This document shows, one piece after another, positions 48,896-58,406 of a DNA stretch of 64,000 nucleotides (within the stretch, counting starts at the first letter, position 1; each line of letters begins with the position of its first letter). A program made the position numbers and the translations under genes. Source of the DNA: Sphingomonas pseudosanguinis (GTDB lineage Bacteria; Pseudomonadota; Alphaproteobacteria; Sphingomonadales; Sphingomonadaceae); assembly GCF_014196255.1 (NCBI RefSeq), contig NZ_JACIDH010000016.1, forward strand, positions 1 to 64,000. The letters are read 5' to 3'. The notes under the pieces were generated by a model. That model was not told where the DNA came from. It ran no database searches and worked only from the letters and a program-made list of their open reading frames with translations.

Positions 48896-49408
48896 ATGAG
48901 CGCCCCGACCCTGACCACCGAGCGGCTGACCTTGCGCGGCCATCACCCCGACGATCTCGACGCGCTGGCCGCGATGTGGGCCGATCCGGCGGTGTACGCG
49001 ATGATCGGCGGCAAGCCCCGGCCGCGTGAGGAGGTGTGGATTCGGCTGCTGCGGTCGGTCGGGTGCTGGACGCTGTTCGGCTATGGCGCCTGGGTGGTGT
49101 GCGACCGCACGAGCGGCGAGGTGCTGGGCGACATCGGCCTATTAGAATCGCGCCGGGCGATCGTGCCGGAACTGACCGTGCCGGAGGTCGGCTGGACGCT
49201 GGTCCCGGCGGCGCACGGGCGTGGCTATGCGGGCGAGGCGATGCGCGCGGTGCTCGGCTGGGCCGAAGCGCAGGGCATCGGGCGGACCTGCTGCATCATC
49301 GATCCGGACAATGCCGCGTCGATCCGGCTGGCCGAGAAGCTGGGTTACCGCGTACCGGTCGAGGGGGTCTATCATGACCGGGCGATTTTGATTTTTCACC
49401 GGGGCTAG
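48896..49408 (+). CDS. GNAT family N-acetyltransferase
   Basis: A 170-residue RimJ/RimL-like acetyltransferase. TERLTLRGHHPDDLDALAAMW opens it; the acetyl-CoA loop is AAHGRGYAGEAMRAVL at about 104-119; the FHRG end is typical. The substrate is unknown. It begins 12 bases after recQ and is probably cotranscribed. Confidence 0.86.
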   Translation: MSAPTLTTERLTLRGHHPDDLDALAAMWADPAVYAMIGGKPRPREEVWIRLLRSVGCWTLFGYGAWVVCDRTSGEVLGDIGLLESRRAIVPELTVPEVGWTLVPAAHGRGYAGEAMRAVLGWAEAQGIGRTCCIIDPDNAASIRLAEKLGYRVPVEGVYHDRAILIFHRG

Positions 49409-49422
49409 ACACCCTCGGCCTA

Positions 49423-49602
49423 TTCCTCCCCTTGCAGGGGAGGGGGACCAGCGACGCTGATGGAGGGGAGCGGCAGGCCGAATCCGCCCTGCGGGTTTGA
49501 GGATTGCCGGGGGGCAATCCGACCTGCCACTCCCTCTCGACGAACGCGACACCCCTCCGTCAGGCCTTCGGCCTGCCACCTCCCCTGCAAGGGGAGGAAT
49601 AG
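49423..49602. repeat. Family A repeat, enlarged copy
   Basis: Longer than the others because about 60 extra bases (GAGCGGCAGGCCGAATCCGC and a GGATTGCCGGGGGGCAATCC hairpin) sit between the two halves. Both outer hairpins are intact. Confidence 0.83.
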
Positions 49603-49616
49603 AAGGCCTTGGACCT

Positions 49617-49703
49617 CCGTTCACACTGAGCGAAGTCGAAGTGCACGGGATGCGCTTGCCGACAGGGAGGGGCGTGGGCTTCGACTTCGCTCAGCCTGAA
49701 CGG
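49617..49703. repeat. Family B repeat pair (inverted)
   Basis: CCGTTCACACTGAGCGAAGT and the inverse GGGCTTCGACTTCGCTCAGC lie about 33 bases apart. Confidence 0.78.
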
Positions 49704-49713
49704 ATGTGGGGAG

Positions 49714-49861
49714 ATTCGCGCGGAGGCGCGGAGGGCGTGCGCCCGGCCGACAGGCCATCCCATTATGGACGATGCGGCATAAGCCAACGCCGAATGGACA
49801 CCCGATGCCGACGCGCGGTTCCACCTCTCTGCGCCTCCGCGCCTCCGCGCCTCCGCGCGAA
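49714..49861. repeat. Family E repeat: inverted GC-rich heptamer arrays
   Basis: TTCGCGCGGAGGCGCGGAGG on the left faces CTCTGCGCCTCCGCGCCTCC plus GCGCCTCCGCGCGAA on the right, about 90 bases apart. The right arm repeats GCGCCTCC three times. Between them no gene is seen; the last 60 bases to 49924 hold only the ribosome-binding region of the next gene. Confidence 0.7.
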
Positions 49862-49924
49862 CAAAAGGCCCCGCGCCGGACGTTCGCGGTTCAAGCCCCG
49901 CCCCCGATAGGGTATACCGCCGCC

Positions 49925-50740
49925 GTGACACTTGCCCTGATCCTGTCCGCCATCGCCATGACGCTGATCGTCGGTGTCCGCTATCTGCTCGCGTCGGGCG
50001 CGTTCGCGCTGGCGACGAGGGCGCGGCATCCGAACCTGTATGCCGGGCTGGACCCGCAGATCCGGCGTGAAATCTGGTGGAGCCTCGCTTCCGCCGCGAT
50101 CTACGGCGTGCCCGCCGGCATCGTCGCCTGGGGTTGGCAGAATCGGGGATGGACGCGGATCTACGCCGACGTGCACGACTATCCGCTCTGGTATCTGCCC
50201 GTCTCGGTGCTGCTCTATCTGATCGCGCACGATACATGGTTCTACTGGACGCATCGCTGGATGCACCGGCCCGCCATCTTCAAGCGCGCGCATGCCGTCC
50301 ATCATGCCAGCCGTCCGCCCACCGCCTGGGCGGCGATGGCGTTCCACCCGATCGAGGCGGTGACCGGCGCTGTGGCCATTCCGCTACTGGTCTTCGCAAT
50401 TCCGATCCATGTCGGCGCACTCAGCTTGGTGCTGACGATCATGACGGTTATGGGCGTTACCAATCACATGGGCTGGGAGATTTTCCCGCGCTTCATGTGG
50501 CAGGGGCGCCTGGGGGGGTGGCTCATCACCGCAAGCCACCATCAACGGCATCACGAGCAATATGGGTGCAATTATGGCCTTTACTTCCGTTTCTGGGATC
50601 GACTGTGCGGGACGGACCGGGGACTGGGAGATTTCGCGCGCGCCCATGCGCAGGCGGCGCGCCGCATCGATGCTGCTGGCGCTGGCCGCGTTGCCGCTCA
50701 TCGGCGCGGCGCCGGTCAGCCGGCTGGACATCGGGATTGA
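49925..50740 (+). CDS. Sterol desaturase / fatty-acid hydroxylase superfamily protein
   Basis: A 271-residue di-iron membrane oxygenase. Histidine boxes: HDTWFYWTHRWMH, HAVHHAS, and SHHQRHHEQYGCNYG; four or five helices. The substrate may be a lipid, sterol or carotenoid ring; a carotenoid hydroxylase is an alternative because no crtZ is seen elsewhere. The GTG start fits family length. Its last ~32 codons (from about ARAHAQAARR) are read over the start of the next gene, an overlap of 95 bases, and these residues are not conserved-looking. Confidence 0.8.
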   Translation: MTLALILSAIAMTLIVGVRYLLASGAFALATRARHPNLYAGLDPQIRREIWWSLASAAIYGVPAGIVAWGWQNRGWTRIYADVHDYPLWYLPVSVLLYLIAHDTWFYWTHRWMHRPAIFKRAHAVHHASRPPTAWAAMAFHPIEAVTGAVAIPLLVFAIPIHVGALSLVLTIMTVMGVTNHMGWEIFPRFMWQGRLGGWLITASHHQRHHEQYGCNYGLYFRFWDRLCGTDRGLGDFARAHAQAARRIDAAGAGRVAAHRRGAGQPAGHRD

Positions 50741-51083
50741 TCAGCTGCGCTCGGCCAAGGGCATGGTCCGCCTGTGCCTGACCGCCGATCCGGACAATTT
50801 CCCGGCCTGTGTCGATGACGCGCGCGCGCTGACCCGATCGGTGCCGGCGGGGCAGAAGGCCATCCATCTCGACGGCCTGCCCCATGGCCAGTACGCCGCC
50901 GCCGTCATCCATGACGAGAACAACAACGCCAAGCTCGACACGCTGGCGGGCATTCCCCGCGAAGGCTTCGGCTTTTCACGCAACCCGGCGATCCGCTTCG
51001 GCCCGCCGCGGTTCACGGCGGCGCGCTTCGCGCTCGATTCTGTTGCCGAAACACAACAGATTCGGATGCGGTACATATTCTGA
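50646..51083 (+). CDS. DUF2141 exported protein
   Basis: A 145-residue exported protein with a signal peptide (MLLALAALPLIGAAP). LRSAKGMVRLCLTADPDNFPAC and the ihDENNNAKLDTLAGIPREGFGFSRNP segment are diagnostic of DUF2141. The family is of unknown function; members commonly lie near lipid-modifying genes. It overlaps the desaturase-like gene, whose stop lies 95 bases inside it. Confidence 0.85.
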   Translation: MRRRRAASMLLALAALPLIGAAPVSRLDIGIDQLRSAKGMVRLCLTADPDNFPACVDDARALTRSVPAGQKAIHLDGLPHGQYAAAVIHDENNNAKLDTLAGIPREGFGFSRNPAIRFGPPRFTAARFALDSVAETQQIRMRYIF

Positions 51084-51153
51084 CACAATCGCCGGAGCGA
51101 AATCGCCACCGTGGCGTTGCATTTCGGATAAGCCATTCAGGGAGTTTTCCGTC

Positions 51154-52050
51154 TTGCGCCTTTTTTCGCGCCCCACTTTATGCGGGGTCGCCCCGCTGAT
51201 CGCCTCGGCGGCGCTCTCCCTCTCGGTCCCGGCGCATGCGCAGGATGTCCCGGCGGCCGATGTCTCGGACGCCGCCGCCGTCGGCGCGCAGATGGGCAAG
51301 AACACCATCACCATCGGTCTGGGCGGCGCCTATCTCCCCGATTATCAGGGGTCGAACGACTATCAGTTCACGCCCGCCCCCGCCGCCCTGGCCTATATCA
51401 ACGGCCATACCATCACGCTGATCGGCAACCGCCTGTCGGTCGACCTGATCGGTGACCGCACCAATCCGGGCTGGGATTTCCAGGCCGGCCCCGTGGGTGT
51501 TGTCAATCTGGACCGCACCGCGCCCTCGCGCATCGACGACGTCCGTGTCCGCGCGCTGGGCAAGATCGGCGCGGCGGTCGAACTGGGCGGCTATGTCGGC
51601 ATCGGCAAGGTCGGGGTGATTACCAGCCCCTATGACCGCCTGTCGGTCGCGCTCAGCTATCGCCACGACGTCACCGGCGTGCACGACAGCGGCATCTGGC
51701 AGCCGAGCGTCAACTATTTCACCCCGTTGTCGACCAAGGCGGCGGTCGGGCTGTTCGCCACCGCCGAACATGCCGGCAGCGGCTATGCCCGCCGCTATTA
51801 CTCGATCAACCAGGGCCAGAGCCTCGCGAGCGGCCTGCCGGTGTATAACGCGCGGTCGGGCTGGAAGAACTGGACCGCCGGCGCGATCGGCACCTATTCG
51901 CTGACCGGCAACCTGCTTCAGGGTTGGAAGCTGGTCGGCAGCGTCGCCTATGGCCGGATGCTCAACGATTTCGGCGACAGCCCGATCGTGTCGCAGGCGG
52001 GATCGCGCGGCCAGTGGCTGAGCGCGCTGGGCGTCGCCTATACCTTCTGA
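51154..52050 (+). CDS. MipA/OmpV family outer-membrane protein (TTG start)
   Basis: A 298-residue protein with a signal peptide (ASAALSLSVPAHAQ) and a beta-barrel of regular amphipathic strands (VTITIGLGGAYLPDYQGSND-like in the first strand, GWDFQAGPVGVV, and the end GVAYTF). The YQGS and DYQ motifs are typical of MipA/OmpV. The TTG after GGAG fits the only signal peptide start; no ATG or GTG does. Such proteins scaffold peptidoglycan hydrolases or adhere to surfaces. It may be in an operon with the two preceding genes. Confidence 0.87.
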   Translation: MRLFSRPTLCGVAPLIASAALSLSVPAHAQDVPAADVSDAAAVGAQMGKNTITIGLGGAYLPDYQGSNDYQFTPAPAALAYINGHTITLIGNRLSVDLIGDRTNPGWDFQAGPVGVVNLDRTAPSRIDDVRVRALGKIGAAVELGGYVGIGKVGVITSPYDRLSVALSYRHDVTGVHDSGIWQPSVNYFTPLSTKAAVGLFATAEHAGSGYARRYYSINQGQSLASGLPVYNARSGWKNWTAGAIGTYSLTGNLLQGWKLVGSVAYGRMLNDFGDSPIVSQAGSRGQWLSALGVAYTF

Positions 52051-52055
52051 CGATC

Positions 52056-52089
52056 CGGGCCGGCCTGTCGGGGCCGGCCCGCCTCTCTT
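52056..52089 (+). terminator. Putative terminator after mipA-like gene
   Basis: GGGCCGGCC, loop TGTCGGG and GGCCGGCCC form a perfect 9-bp stem just after the stop, followed by CCTCTCTTATT. It lies between convergent genes and could serve both. Confidence 0.55.
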
Positions 52090-52600
52090 ATTCCTGCGGA
52101 CATTCGCCGGGACGCGTGACGGGGGCGCCGCCCATATACCATTGGCTGCGCTCGCCCATCGTCTCCCGGTCGTGATAGCAGACCTGCGCCTTGCCGGTCT
52201 TCATATCCATCTGCATCGTCCAATTGTTGTCGGCGCAGTCATGCGGAGTGCAGCCATGCGCGGCAAGACCGGTCGCCCCCATCGCGAAGATCGGCACCGT
52301 CACCGCGCCGCGCGACATGATCCGCTGCACCAGCTTCTGGTCGCCCACCGCGTCGTGCAGCGCGCTCGCCACCTCGGTCCGGTCGAAAAAGCTGACGCCG
52401 TCGACCGCATCGCCGGGATAATGGCCGATATAGGCCTTGAGCGGGGTCTCCTGCGCCACCCCGGCGATCGGGGTCGGGCGCGCGGTGCCGGGCGGGGTGA
52501 AGTTGCCCGGTGCGACCTCCGAATCCGCATCCCCGCCCTTGCCGCCACACGCGGCCAGCGCCAGCAGGGCCAAAGGGACAAGACTCACGACACCGCGCAT
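52088..52600 (-). CDS. Lipoprotein of unknown function
   Basis: A 170-residue lipoprotein with lipobox LALAAC near residue 18, then a Gly/Pro-rich linker (GNFTPPGTARPTP). The mature domain has paired cysteines (HGCTPHDC, VCYHD, GECPQE) and WTMQMDMKTGKAQ. It resembles small inhibitor-like or DUF-type exported proteins of sphingomonads. The ATG is preferred over an adjacent GTG one codon upstream. Confidence 0.75.
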   Translation of the reverse strand: MRGVVSLVPLALLALAACGGKGGDADSEVAPGNFTPPGTARPTPIAGVAQETPLKAYIGHYPGDAVDGVSFFDRTEVASALHDAVGDQKLVQRIMSRGAVTVPIFAMGATGLAAHGCTPHDCADNNWTMQMDMKTGKAQVCYHDRETMGERSQWYMGGAPVTRPGECPQE

Positions 52601-52680
52601 CACACTCTCCTGACGATCACGTCGGCTCGACGCATCCGTTTACCAAGGAACGCGCTGCCCGGGTGGACGGTTGCCACGCC

Positions 52681-53118
52681 ATGGCCAGCCCCTCCCCCAA
52701 CGCGCTGACGCGCTTCGTCGAAGTCCAGACCCATGATTTCGCCACGGCGCTGCGCGAATTGCAAGCCGGGCGGAAGCGCAGCCACTGGATGTGGTACATC
52801 TTTCCCCAGATCGCCGGGCTGGGCCACAGCGCGATGGCGCAGGCTTATGCGATCGCCGATGCGCGGGAAGCCCGCGCCTATCTGGCACATCCGCTACTCG
52901 GACCCCGCCTGATCGAGGTGGTACAGGCCGCCTGCGCCGCGCCGGGATCGGCCGAGGTGATCTTCGGCGACATCGACGCGATGAAGCTGCGATCCTCGCT
53001 GACCCTGTTCGCGGCGGTGGCGGAGGACCCCGTCCCGTTCCAGACCGGGCTGGACCGCTTCTTCGACGGAAAGCCCGACCCCGAGACGCTGCGTCTGCTG
53101 GGTCACGTGGCGCGTTAA
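52681..53118 (+). CDS. DUF1810 family protein
   Basis: A 145-residue protein of the DUF1810 family, a calpastatin-like annotation of no known role. Diagnostic: RSHWMWYIFPQIAGLGHSAMAQAYAI at about 35-60, RAYLAHPLLGPRL, and MKLRSSLTLF with DRFFDGKPDPETLRLL. Alone, in opposite direction to the lipoprotein genes on both sides. Confidence 0.88.
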   Translation: MASPSPNALTRFVEVQTHDFATALRELQAGRKRSHWMWYIFPQIAGLGHSAMAQAYAIADAREARAYLAHPLLGPRLIEVVQAACAAPGSAEVIFGDIDAMKLRSSLTLFAAVAEDPVPFQTGLDRFFDGKPDPETLRLLGHVAR

Positions 53119-53138
53119 GGCCGGTCTCGCCGACGGTT

Positions 53139-53190
53139 ATACCCCTCCGTCAGGCCTTGCGGCCTGCCACCTCCCCTTGCAGGGGAGGAA
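53139..53190. repeat. Family A half-element
   Basis: One half only: ACCCCTCCGTCAGGCC, AGGCCTTGCGGCCTG hairpin and CTCCCCTTGCAGGGGAGG outer hairpin. Confidence 0.8.
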
Positions 53191-53258
53191 CAAGGGCAAT
53201 CTCGACCGGGCTTGGGACGGGCGGGTGGACCGACCGGGCGATCCACCCGCCATGGCCT

Positions 53259-53648
53259 TTAGCCGTTCTTCTTGACCGGCGCGGGTCCGGTGACCGTTGC
53301 GCCGCCATCGGCGGTCAGCACGATCGTCCACTGGGCGACATTGTCGCAAATGGCGGTCCAGGTCGGATAGCCGTTGGTCGGCGCGATCTCGGTCATGCTG
53401 GTCACCGACTGGCAGCTCGCGCCGCTGGTGCCCGAATCGCGGATCGCACGGAACAGCACGCCGCGCCGCTGCCCCTCGGGCAGATCGCGGACCTTCGTGC
53501 CCAGTTCGCCCGCGCTCATCCCGCTGGCATTGGTCGCCGCCGCCGCCGCCGCCGTCGCGTTGTTGGCCGGGGTGTCGTTCGATCCGCCACAGGCGGCCAG
53601 CGGCAGCGCGGTGGCCAGAATGGTGGAGGCGATGATCGTACGCTTCAT
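53259..53648 (-). CDS. Small lipoprotein of unknown function
   Basis: A 129-residue lipoprotein. Lipobox LPLAAC is at about residue 20, followed by GGSNDTPANN and an Ala/Asn-rich linker. The mature part holds QSVTSMTEIAPTNGYPTWTAICDN with Cys residues. No known family. An ATG two codons upstream (53654) is possible. Confidence 0.72.
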   Translation of the reverse strand: MKRTIIASTILATALPLAACGGSNDTPANNATAAAAAATNASGMSAGELGTKVRDLPEGQRRGVLFRAIRDSGTSGASCQSVTSMTEIAPTNGYPTWTAICDNVAQWTIVLTADGGATVTGPAPVKKNG

Positions 53649-53762
53649 GAACATGCTCCTGACAGGTCACGCGGCCGGCGGGAATGACGACCGTATCGCC
53701 TGCTCAACGATTATCCCCCGTGGCGGTTGCGCCGCGATGACGCCAGCGGCATGACACGCGGC

Positions 53763-54473
53763 ATGAGCGATATTCGTCTGCACGAAAGCTGGCTGGCCGC
53801 GCTGCGGACCGAGTTCGACGAGCCTTATATGAAGGCGCTGAAGACCTTCCTGGCCGAGGAGCGGGCCGCCGGCGAGCGCATCTTCCCCCGCCCGGCCGAG
53901 TGGTTCCGCGCGCTGGACCTGACGCCGCTCGATCAGGTGCGTGTCGTCATCCTGGGGCAGGACCCCTATCATGGCGAGGGACAGGCGCATGGCCTGGCCT
54001 TCTCGGTCCAGCCCGGCGTCCGTCCGCCGCCCAGCCTGGTCAATATCTACAAGGAGATGGCGACCGACCTGGGCATCGCACCGCCCGGCCACGGCCTGCT
54101 CGATCATTGGGCGCGGCAGGGGGTGCTACTGCTCAACTCGGTGCTGACCGTGCGGATGGGGCAGGCAGCCTCACATCAGGGGCGCGGGTGGGAGCGGTTC
54201 ACCGACGCCGTGATCCGCGCCGTCGCCGCCAAGCCCGAGCCGGTCGTCTTCATCCTGTGGGGCGCCTATGCCCAGAAGAAAGCGGGCTTCGTGCGCGAGA
54301 TGGGCGCGGGGCGGCACTGTGTCCTGACCTCGGTCCACCCCTCGCCCTTGTCGGCGCGAGGCGGCTTTTTCGGATCGAAGCCCTTTTCGCGCGCCAATGA
54401 TTTTCTGGTCGAACATGGCCAGCCGCCGATCGACTGGGCGCTGCCACCGCTGCCTGATACCGAGCGGGCATGA
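53763..54473 (+). CDS. ung: Uracil-DNA glycosylase
   Basis: A 236-residue family 1 UDG that removes uracil from DNA. The catalytic motif is [18 protein letters not shown] (Asp 67), Phe in the stacking LAFS, and the intercalation loop HPSPLSA with His 192. FKKPFS-type ([12 protein letters not shown]) ends the fold. An ATG four codons earlier (53751) is possible but the chosen start gives the family N-terminus. Opposite strand to the lipoprotein gene. Confidence 0.96.
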   Translation: MSDIRLHESWLAALRTEFDEPYMKALKTFLAEERAAGERIFPRPAEWFRALDLTPLDQVRVVILGQDPYHGEGQAHGLAFSVQPGVRPPPSLVNIYKEMATDLGIAPPGHGLLDHWARQGVLLLNSVLTVRMGQAASHQGRGWERFTDAVIRAVAAKPEPVVFILWGAYAQKKAGFVREMGAGRHCVLTSVHPSPLSARGGFFGSKPFSRANDFLVEHGQPPIDWALPPLPDTERA

Positions 54474-54551
54474 TCTGTAATCATACTGGCATCATTTTGC
54501 GCAAGCGCGCATAGGGCCGCCCATTCATCGATCAGACAAGGGGCAAGCGCG

Positions 54552-54863
54552 ATGGCCGACGAAGATTATGTCTATGACGAAGCGACCGGCGAATGGATCA
54601 GCGCCGCCGACGCCGCCGCGAAGGGCGGGGCCACCAGCGACGACGATGCGGTCGTGGTGCGCGACTCGGTCGGCAACGTCCTGAGCGACGGCGATCAGGT
54701 GACGCTGATCAAGGACCTGACCGTCAAGGGCGCGGGCCAGACGCTCAAGCGCGGCACCCTGATCAAGTCGATCCGCCTGACCGGCGACTCGCAGGAAATC
54801 GACTGCAAGTTCGACGGGATCAAGGGACTGGTGCTGCGCGCGGAGTTTGTGCGGAAGCGGTGA
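54552..54863 (+). CDS. PhnA/YjdM-like protein without the usual zinc ribbon
   Basis: A 103-residue protein. The ~70 C-terminal residues match PhnA (YjdM): VVRDSVGNVLSDGDQVTLIKDLTVKG, LKRGTLIKSIRLTGDSQEIDCKFDGIKGLVLRAEFVRK. E. coli YjdM also has an N-terminal zinc ribbon with cysteines; here the first ~25 residues are EDYVYDEATGEWISAADA, without cysteines. The original alkylphosphonate role of the family is not supported by experiments. Starts with CAAGGGGCAAGC upstream. Confidence 0.82.
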   Translation: MADEDYVYDEATGEWISAADAAAKGGATSDDDAVVVRDSVGNVLSDGDQVTLIKDLTVKGAGQTLKRGTLIKSIRLTGDSQEIDCKFDGIKGLVLRAEFVRKR

Positions 54864-54866
54864 GGG

Positions 54867-54893
54867 TTGACATTGGACAGGTTGTTGTACAAT
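54867..54893 (+). promoter_or_regulatory. Promoter and TGTACA operator of the toxin-antitoxin operon
   Basis: A TTGACA -35 (54867-54872) and TACAAT -10 (54888-54893), spacer 15 bases, lie just before the antitoxin start. The -10 overlaps the palindrome TTGTACAA (54885-54892). TGTACA is the known core recognised by YefM in the yefM-yoeB operator, so autorepression is likely. Confidence 0.6.
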
Positions 54894-54902
54894 CCTACAC
54901 GT

Positions 54903-55157
54903 ATGCAGGCTGTCTCCTATTCCGAAGCGCGCGAAAATCTGAAGGCGATGATCGATAAGGTCGTTGCCGACCGCGCACCCGTGGCGATCACCCGCCAGCG
55001 GGGCGAAGGCGCTGTGCTAATCTCGGCCAGCGAATGGGCGTCGATCGAAGAGACTCTCTATCTGCTACGCTCGCCCAAGAACGCCCAGCGCCTGTTGGAG
55101 AGCATCGCCGAGCTGGAAGCGGGCGGCGGCGAAACGCACGATCTTATCCAGCCGTGA
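54903..55157 (+). CDS. YefM-type antitoxin
   Basis: An 84-residue antitoxin of the Phd/YefM family. N-terminal MQAVSYSEARENLKAMIDKV and VAITRQRGEGAVLISASEWASIEETLYLL form the DNA-binding domain; the C-terminal ~30 residues bind the toxin. The start is directly after the promoter; an earlier TTG would include promoter DNA. The toxin gene overlaps its stop (GTGA). Confidence 0.92.
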   Translation: MQAVSYSEARENLKAMIDKVVADRAPVAITRQRGEGAVLISASEWASIEETLYLLRSPKNAQRLLESIAELEAGGGETHDLIQP

Positions 55158-55420
55158 AGGTCCAATTCTCGTCACGATCATGGGCCGAGTATCTCGACCT
55201 CCATGCGCATGACGCGAAGCTGTTCGCCAAGCTCAATGCCCTGATCGAAGAATGTCGCCGTCACCCGTTCAAGGGCACCGGCAAGCCCGAACCGCTGGGC
55301 GGCAACTTGTCAGGCTGGTGGTCGCGCCGGATCAGCCATGAGCACCGGCTGGTGTACCGGGTGGCGGGCAGCGGTGACGAGCAGGTGCTGCAAGTGGCGC
55401 AGTGCCGGTACCATTATTGA
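55154..55420 (+). CDS. YoeB/Txe-type mRNA interferase toxin
   Basis: An 88-residue RelE-fold toxin that cleaves mRNA at the ribosome. The ending QVAQCRYHY holds the conserved His/Tyr of YoeB; FSSRSWAEYLDLHAHDAKLFAKLNALIEECRRHPFKGTGKPEPL and SGWWSRRISHEHRLVYRV are characteristic. GTG start overlaps the antitoxin stop. Together the pair forms a type II toxin-antitoxin module. Confidence 0.93.
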   Translation: MKVQFSSRSWAEYLDLHAHDAKLFAKLNALIEECRRHPFKGTGKPEPLGGNLSGWWSRRISHEHRLVYRVAGSGDEQVLQVAQCRYHY

Positions 55421-55562
55421 GGCAGAACGGATGCGATTGCGATGGGCGCCGCTTGGCTGACCACGCGACGCCCATCATCTCAGAGATCGCGGCCCAGCCG
55501 CAACACACTGTGTTTGTGACTTCAGCAACTGACGCGTAGCCTGACCGCCACACAATGTGCGA

Positions 55563-55583
55563 TTTATAAGGTACCCTTATAAA
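55563..55583. promoter_or_regulatory. Perfect 9-bp palindrome, possible operator
   Basis: TTTATAAGG and CCTTATAAA are separated by three bases (TAC). Such an AT-rich dyad in a high-GC genome would suit a dimeric repressor or be a remnant recombination site. Confidence 0.5.
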
Positions 55584-55638
55584 CACAGTATGGGAACCAA
55601 ATTTCCTGGACAGGCTATAAAACATCATGGATGATGAT

Positions 55639-55673
55639 CCCCGAAGCTGCCTTTGCAGAGGCAAACTTCGGGG
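55639..55673. other. Long hairpin, possible structured RNA element
   Basis: CCCCGAAG (55639-55646) pairs with CTTCGGGG (55666-55673); inside, TGCCT pairs with AGGCA around a TTGCAG loop. No T run follows on either strand, so it is not a standard terminator. Confidence 0.5.
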
Positions 55674-55785
55674 AGGAAGCAGGCAGTACCTGTTCCGTGC
55701 TCGTTGGACGTGAGCGACACGGAATTACGGTACCTCTCGTCAACTTTCAACCGGTGTGCTGCCTGCCGCCGGCAGGAGACGAGTA

Positions 55786-56067
55786 ATGGCGAACACCGCT
55801 CAGATTCAGTGCATCAATAAAACCAACCGATACAGCGCCCATGACAGGATTTCGCATGTCGGTGGAACCTACCCCAGCCGATGGAAACTGACGCAGGAAG
55901 AGGCCATTGCAGCGATCGAGTCCGGACAGTGGCAATTTTACGTCTCGGTCGGGGGGCAAACGGCATGGGTGATCGTCGCCCGGTCGAGCGCAGGCAATAA
56001 ATATCTCAAGACGCAGAATGACGGCGAGCAGCCCAACAACCTGTTGAGCCTGCCTGAATGCCCGTAA
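55786..56067 (+). CDS. DUF3892 domain protein
   Basis: A 93-residue protein matching DUF3892: [21 protein letters not shown], a middle [21 protein letters not shown] and a C-terminal [22 protein letters not shown]. Function unknown, common in accessory regions. AGGAGACGAG precedes the ATG. It lies after the AT-richer islet and toxin-antitoxin pair, hence probably acquired with them. Codon use is less GC-biased than in neighbours. Confidence 0.85.
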   Translation: MANTAQIQCINKTNRYSAHDRISHVGGTYPSRWKLTQEEAIAAIESGQWQFYVSVGGQTAWVIVARSSAGNKYLKTQNDGEQPNNLLSLPECP

Positions 56068-56132
56068 GTTGAAACGACAGAGGGCGGGCCCACAACAGGC
56101 CCGACCTCCATCACTCTCCAGCGCCCCCCCTT

Positions 56133-56160
56133 GGCCTTCGACTTCGCTCAGGCTGAACGG
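56133..56160. repeat. Family B single unit
   Basis: A solitary GGCCTTCGACTTCGCTCAGG plus CTGAACGG unit with no inverted partner, just before the terminator. Confidence 0.8.
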
Positions 56161-56172
56161 AGGTTAGGAATC

Positions 56173-56208
56173 GGGGCCGCATCCTTACCGGGGTGCGGCC
56201 CCTTTTTT
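56173..56208 (+). terminator. Rho-independent terminator of the DUF3892 unit
   Basis: GGGGCCGCA pairs with TGCGGCCCC around a 12-base loop, and six T residues follow directly on the plus strand. It ends transcription from the DUF3892 side and lies immediately beyond the thiC stop. On the minus strand it lacks a T run. Confidence 0.85.
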
Positions 56209-56211
56209 CTA

Positions 56212-58216
<2,005 letters not shown>

Positions 58217-58306
58217 GGATGGCCCCTGCATAAGCGCAAATCGCGAACCACAGAAGGGGTTTCGTCGCGCGCTGGCCCGAATGCCCGCATCCCGCGACGA
58301 ACGGGC

Positions 58307-58350
58307 ATAAAAATACCCCGACCGGCGAATGGGGAAGAGGCCGGTCGGGG
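58307..58350 (-). terminator. Rho-independent terminator of the ferritin-like operon
   Basis: An 11-bp stem, CCCCGACCGGC with GCCGGTCGGGG, a 13-base loop, then TATTTTTATG on the minus strand. It lies 57 bases after the downstream ferritin-like gene. Confidence 0.85.
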
Positions 58351-58406
58351 TCAGGACCCGTAGTGAAACGGCCTTTTTGACAAGGCCTTGGGGGTAACGC
58401 GGTTCG

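Larger units (their letters stand above)
55421..55785. other. AT-richer intergenic islet with two strong inverted repeats
   Basis: A 365-base gap with visibly lower GC than its neighbours, especially 55490-55740. It holds a perfect palindrome TTTATAAGG-TAC-CCTTATAAA (55563-55583) and a long hairpin (55639-55673). No protein-coding frame with family support was found; a 110-residue frame on the minus strand overlaps yoeB and is unlikely to be real. Confidence 0.6.

Noticed and set aside
49888..49922. A tRNA fragment because of GGTTCAAGCCCCGCCCCC
   Set aside because: Only a T-arm-like string; no acceptor stem, anticodon loop or CCA partner could be matched.
55332..55664. A 110-residue gene on the minus strand after yoeB
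   Set aside because: It overlaps the conserved end of the toxin gene, has no family and no ribosome-binding site.
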